A stretch of 15,402 nt of DNA from NCBI GenBank assembly GCA_046304235.1, contig JBKCEW010000052.1, forward strand, positions 1 to 15,402. The letters run 5' to 3'. A program made the translations under genes and the position numbers. Below the pieces are notes generated by a model. That model was given only the letters and a program-made list of their open reading frames with translations, did no database searches and was not told where the DNA came from. This stretch comes from CANHVK01 sp046304235. Lineage in GTDB: Bacteria; Bacteroidota; Bacteroidia; Flavobacteriales_D; Crocinitomicaceae. This document shows, piece after piece, positions 15,224 to 15,402 of this stretch; position 1 is the first letter of the stretch, and each line of letters begins with the position of its first letter.

Positions 15224-15232
15224 CAAAGTTTA
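15224..15232 (-). promoter_or_regulatory. Weak candidate -7 element for the TonB-dependent receptor gene
   Basis: On the minus strand 15232 to 15224 reads TAAACTTTG, which is the TAnnTTTG pattern with one extra base between TA and TTTG. It ends 19 nt before the ATG at 15204. No good -33 element is visible. If real, the palindrome at 15274-15291 lies about 40-60 nt upstream of it, a usual place for an activator site. Confidence 0.22.
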
Positions 15233-15273
15233 ATATTCTTGAATTTTTGGACCCTACTTCTGTATTAAACCTA

Positions 15274-15291
15274 TGTTAATTTAAATTAACA
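15274..15291. promoter_or_regulatory. 18-bp perfect palindrome upstream of the TonB-dependent receptor: candidate operator
   Basis: TGTTAATTTAAATTAACA is identical to its reverse complement. It lies about 70 nt upstream of the receptor ATG, inside a stretch where TTAA recurs at 15265, 15276, 15281, 15286, 15296 and 15301, mostly at 5- or 10-bp steps. Such geometry suits a dimeric regulator or a phased direct-repeat site. AT-richness makes palindromes of this kind less rare than they look, so the regulator role is inference. Confidence 0.35.
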
Positions 15292-15318
15292 ATCCTTAAC
15301 TTAAAGGTAATTTTATGT

Positions 15319-15402
15319 TTAATTTATGTTAGCGTAGAGCATTTTGATTTCATCAAGAAAATCAAGGTTTTTTTCGATAAAATTACCAACTATGATTATA
15401 TT
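15319..15402 (-). CDS. Possible C-terminal fragment of a gene entering from the right edge
   Basis: Read on the minus strand from the window edge, only one of three frames is open for long: 27 codons ending at a TAA (15319-15321), with the residues FIEKNLDFLDEIKMLYANIN at its end. The composition (amphipathic, charged, ending soon before an intergenic gap) looks like a protein C-terminus, but an open run of this length is expected now and then by chance in AT-rich DNA. No family can be named. Confidence 0.35.
   Translation of the reverse strand, partial: NIIIVGNFIEKNLDFLDEIKMLYANIN

Noticed and set aside
15342..15374. Stem TTGATTT/AAATCAA followed by a T run near the right edge, read as a + strand terminator
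   Set aside because: It lies within the only open minus-strand frame at this edge, there is no + strand gene before it to terminate, and the stem is AT-rich with an 8-nt loop.

Overview
The window looks like chromosomal DNA of a Bacteroidota member, most likely Flavobacteriia/Flavobacteriales. It is strongly AT-rich and gene starts lack clear Shine-Dalgarno sequences. Two candidate -7 elements fit the Bacteroidota TAnnTTTG consensus. The gene content is typical of the phylum: a type IX secretion (T9SS) C-terminal sorting domain, a PorE-like TPR/propeller/OmpA protein, a kinase-free PASTA protein, and a TonB-dependent receptor with a carboxypeptidase-regulatory-like N-terminal domain. No mobile element, CRISPR array, tRNA or rRNA was seen.

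Layout. (1) 1-359 (-): N-terminal part of a GT4-type glycosyltransferase that runs off the left edge. (2) 507-2918: cell-wall pair, a PBP4-type D-Ala-D-Ala carboxypeptidase (+) and D-Ala-D-Ala ligase (-), converging and overlapping by 9 nt. (3) 3050-7219 (+): apparent operon of a membrane-anchored three-PASTA protein, a large T9SS-exported protein and an RluD-type pseudouridine synthase. (4) 7297-9399 (+): PorE-like OmpA protein, closed by a clear intrinsic terminator at 9458-9482. (5) 9582-10740: SixA-like histidine phosphatase (+) and a rhomboid protease (-), again overlapping tail to tail (11 nt). (6) 10850-15204 (-): right-handed beta-helix lipoprotein preceded upstream by a TonB-dependent receptor, each with its own terminator. 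(7) 15319-15402 (-): possible C-terminal tail of a gene entering from the right.

How they fit together. Much of the left two thirds concerns the cell envelope. Ddl makes the D-Ala-D-Ala dipeptide, the PBP4 enzyme cleaves it from peptidoglycan, the PASTA protein probably senses or binds peptidoglycan, and the PorE-like protein probably tethers an outer-membrane machine to peptidoglycan. The T9SS cargo would use that secretion route. The right third looks like an outer-membrane uptake or surface module of unknown substrate. Its most interesting elements are the beta-helix lipoprotein, with a stacked acidic motif, and an 18-bp palindrome within phased TTAA motifs upstream of the receptor. I did not find a clearly new defence or mobile system; the best candidate for undescribed biology is the receptor/beta-helix lipoprotein pair.
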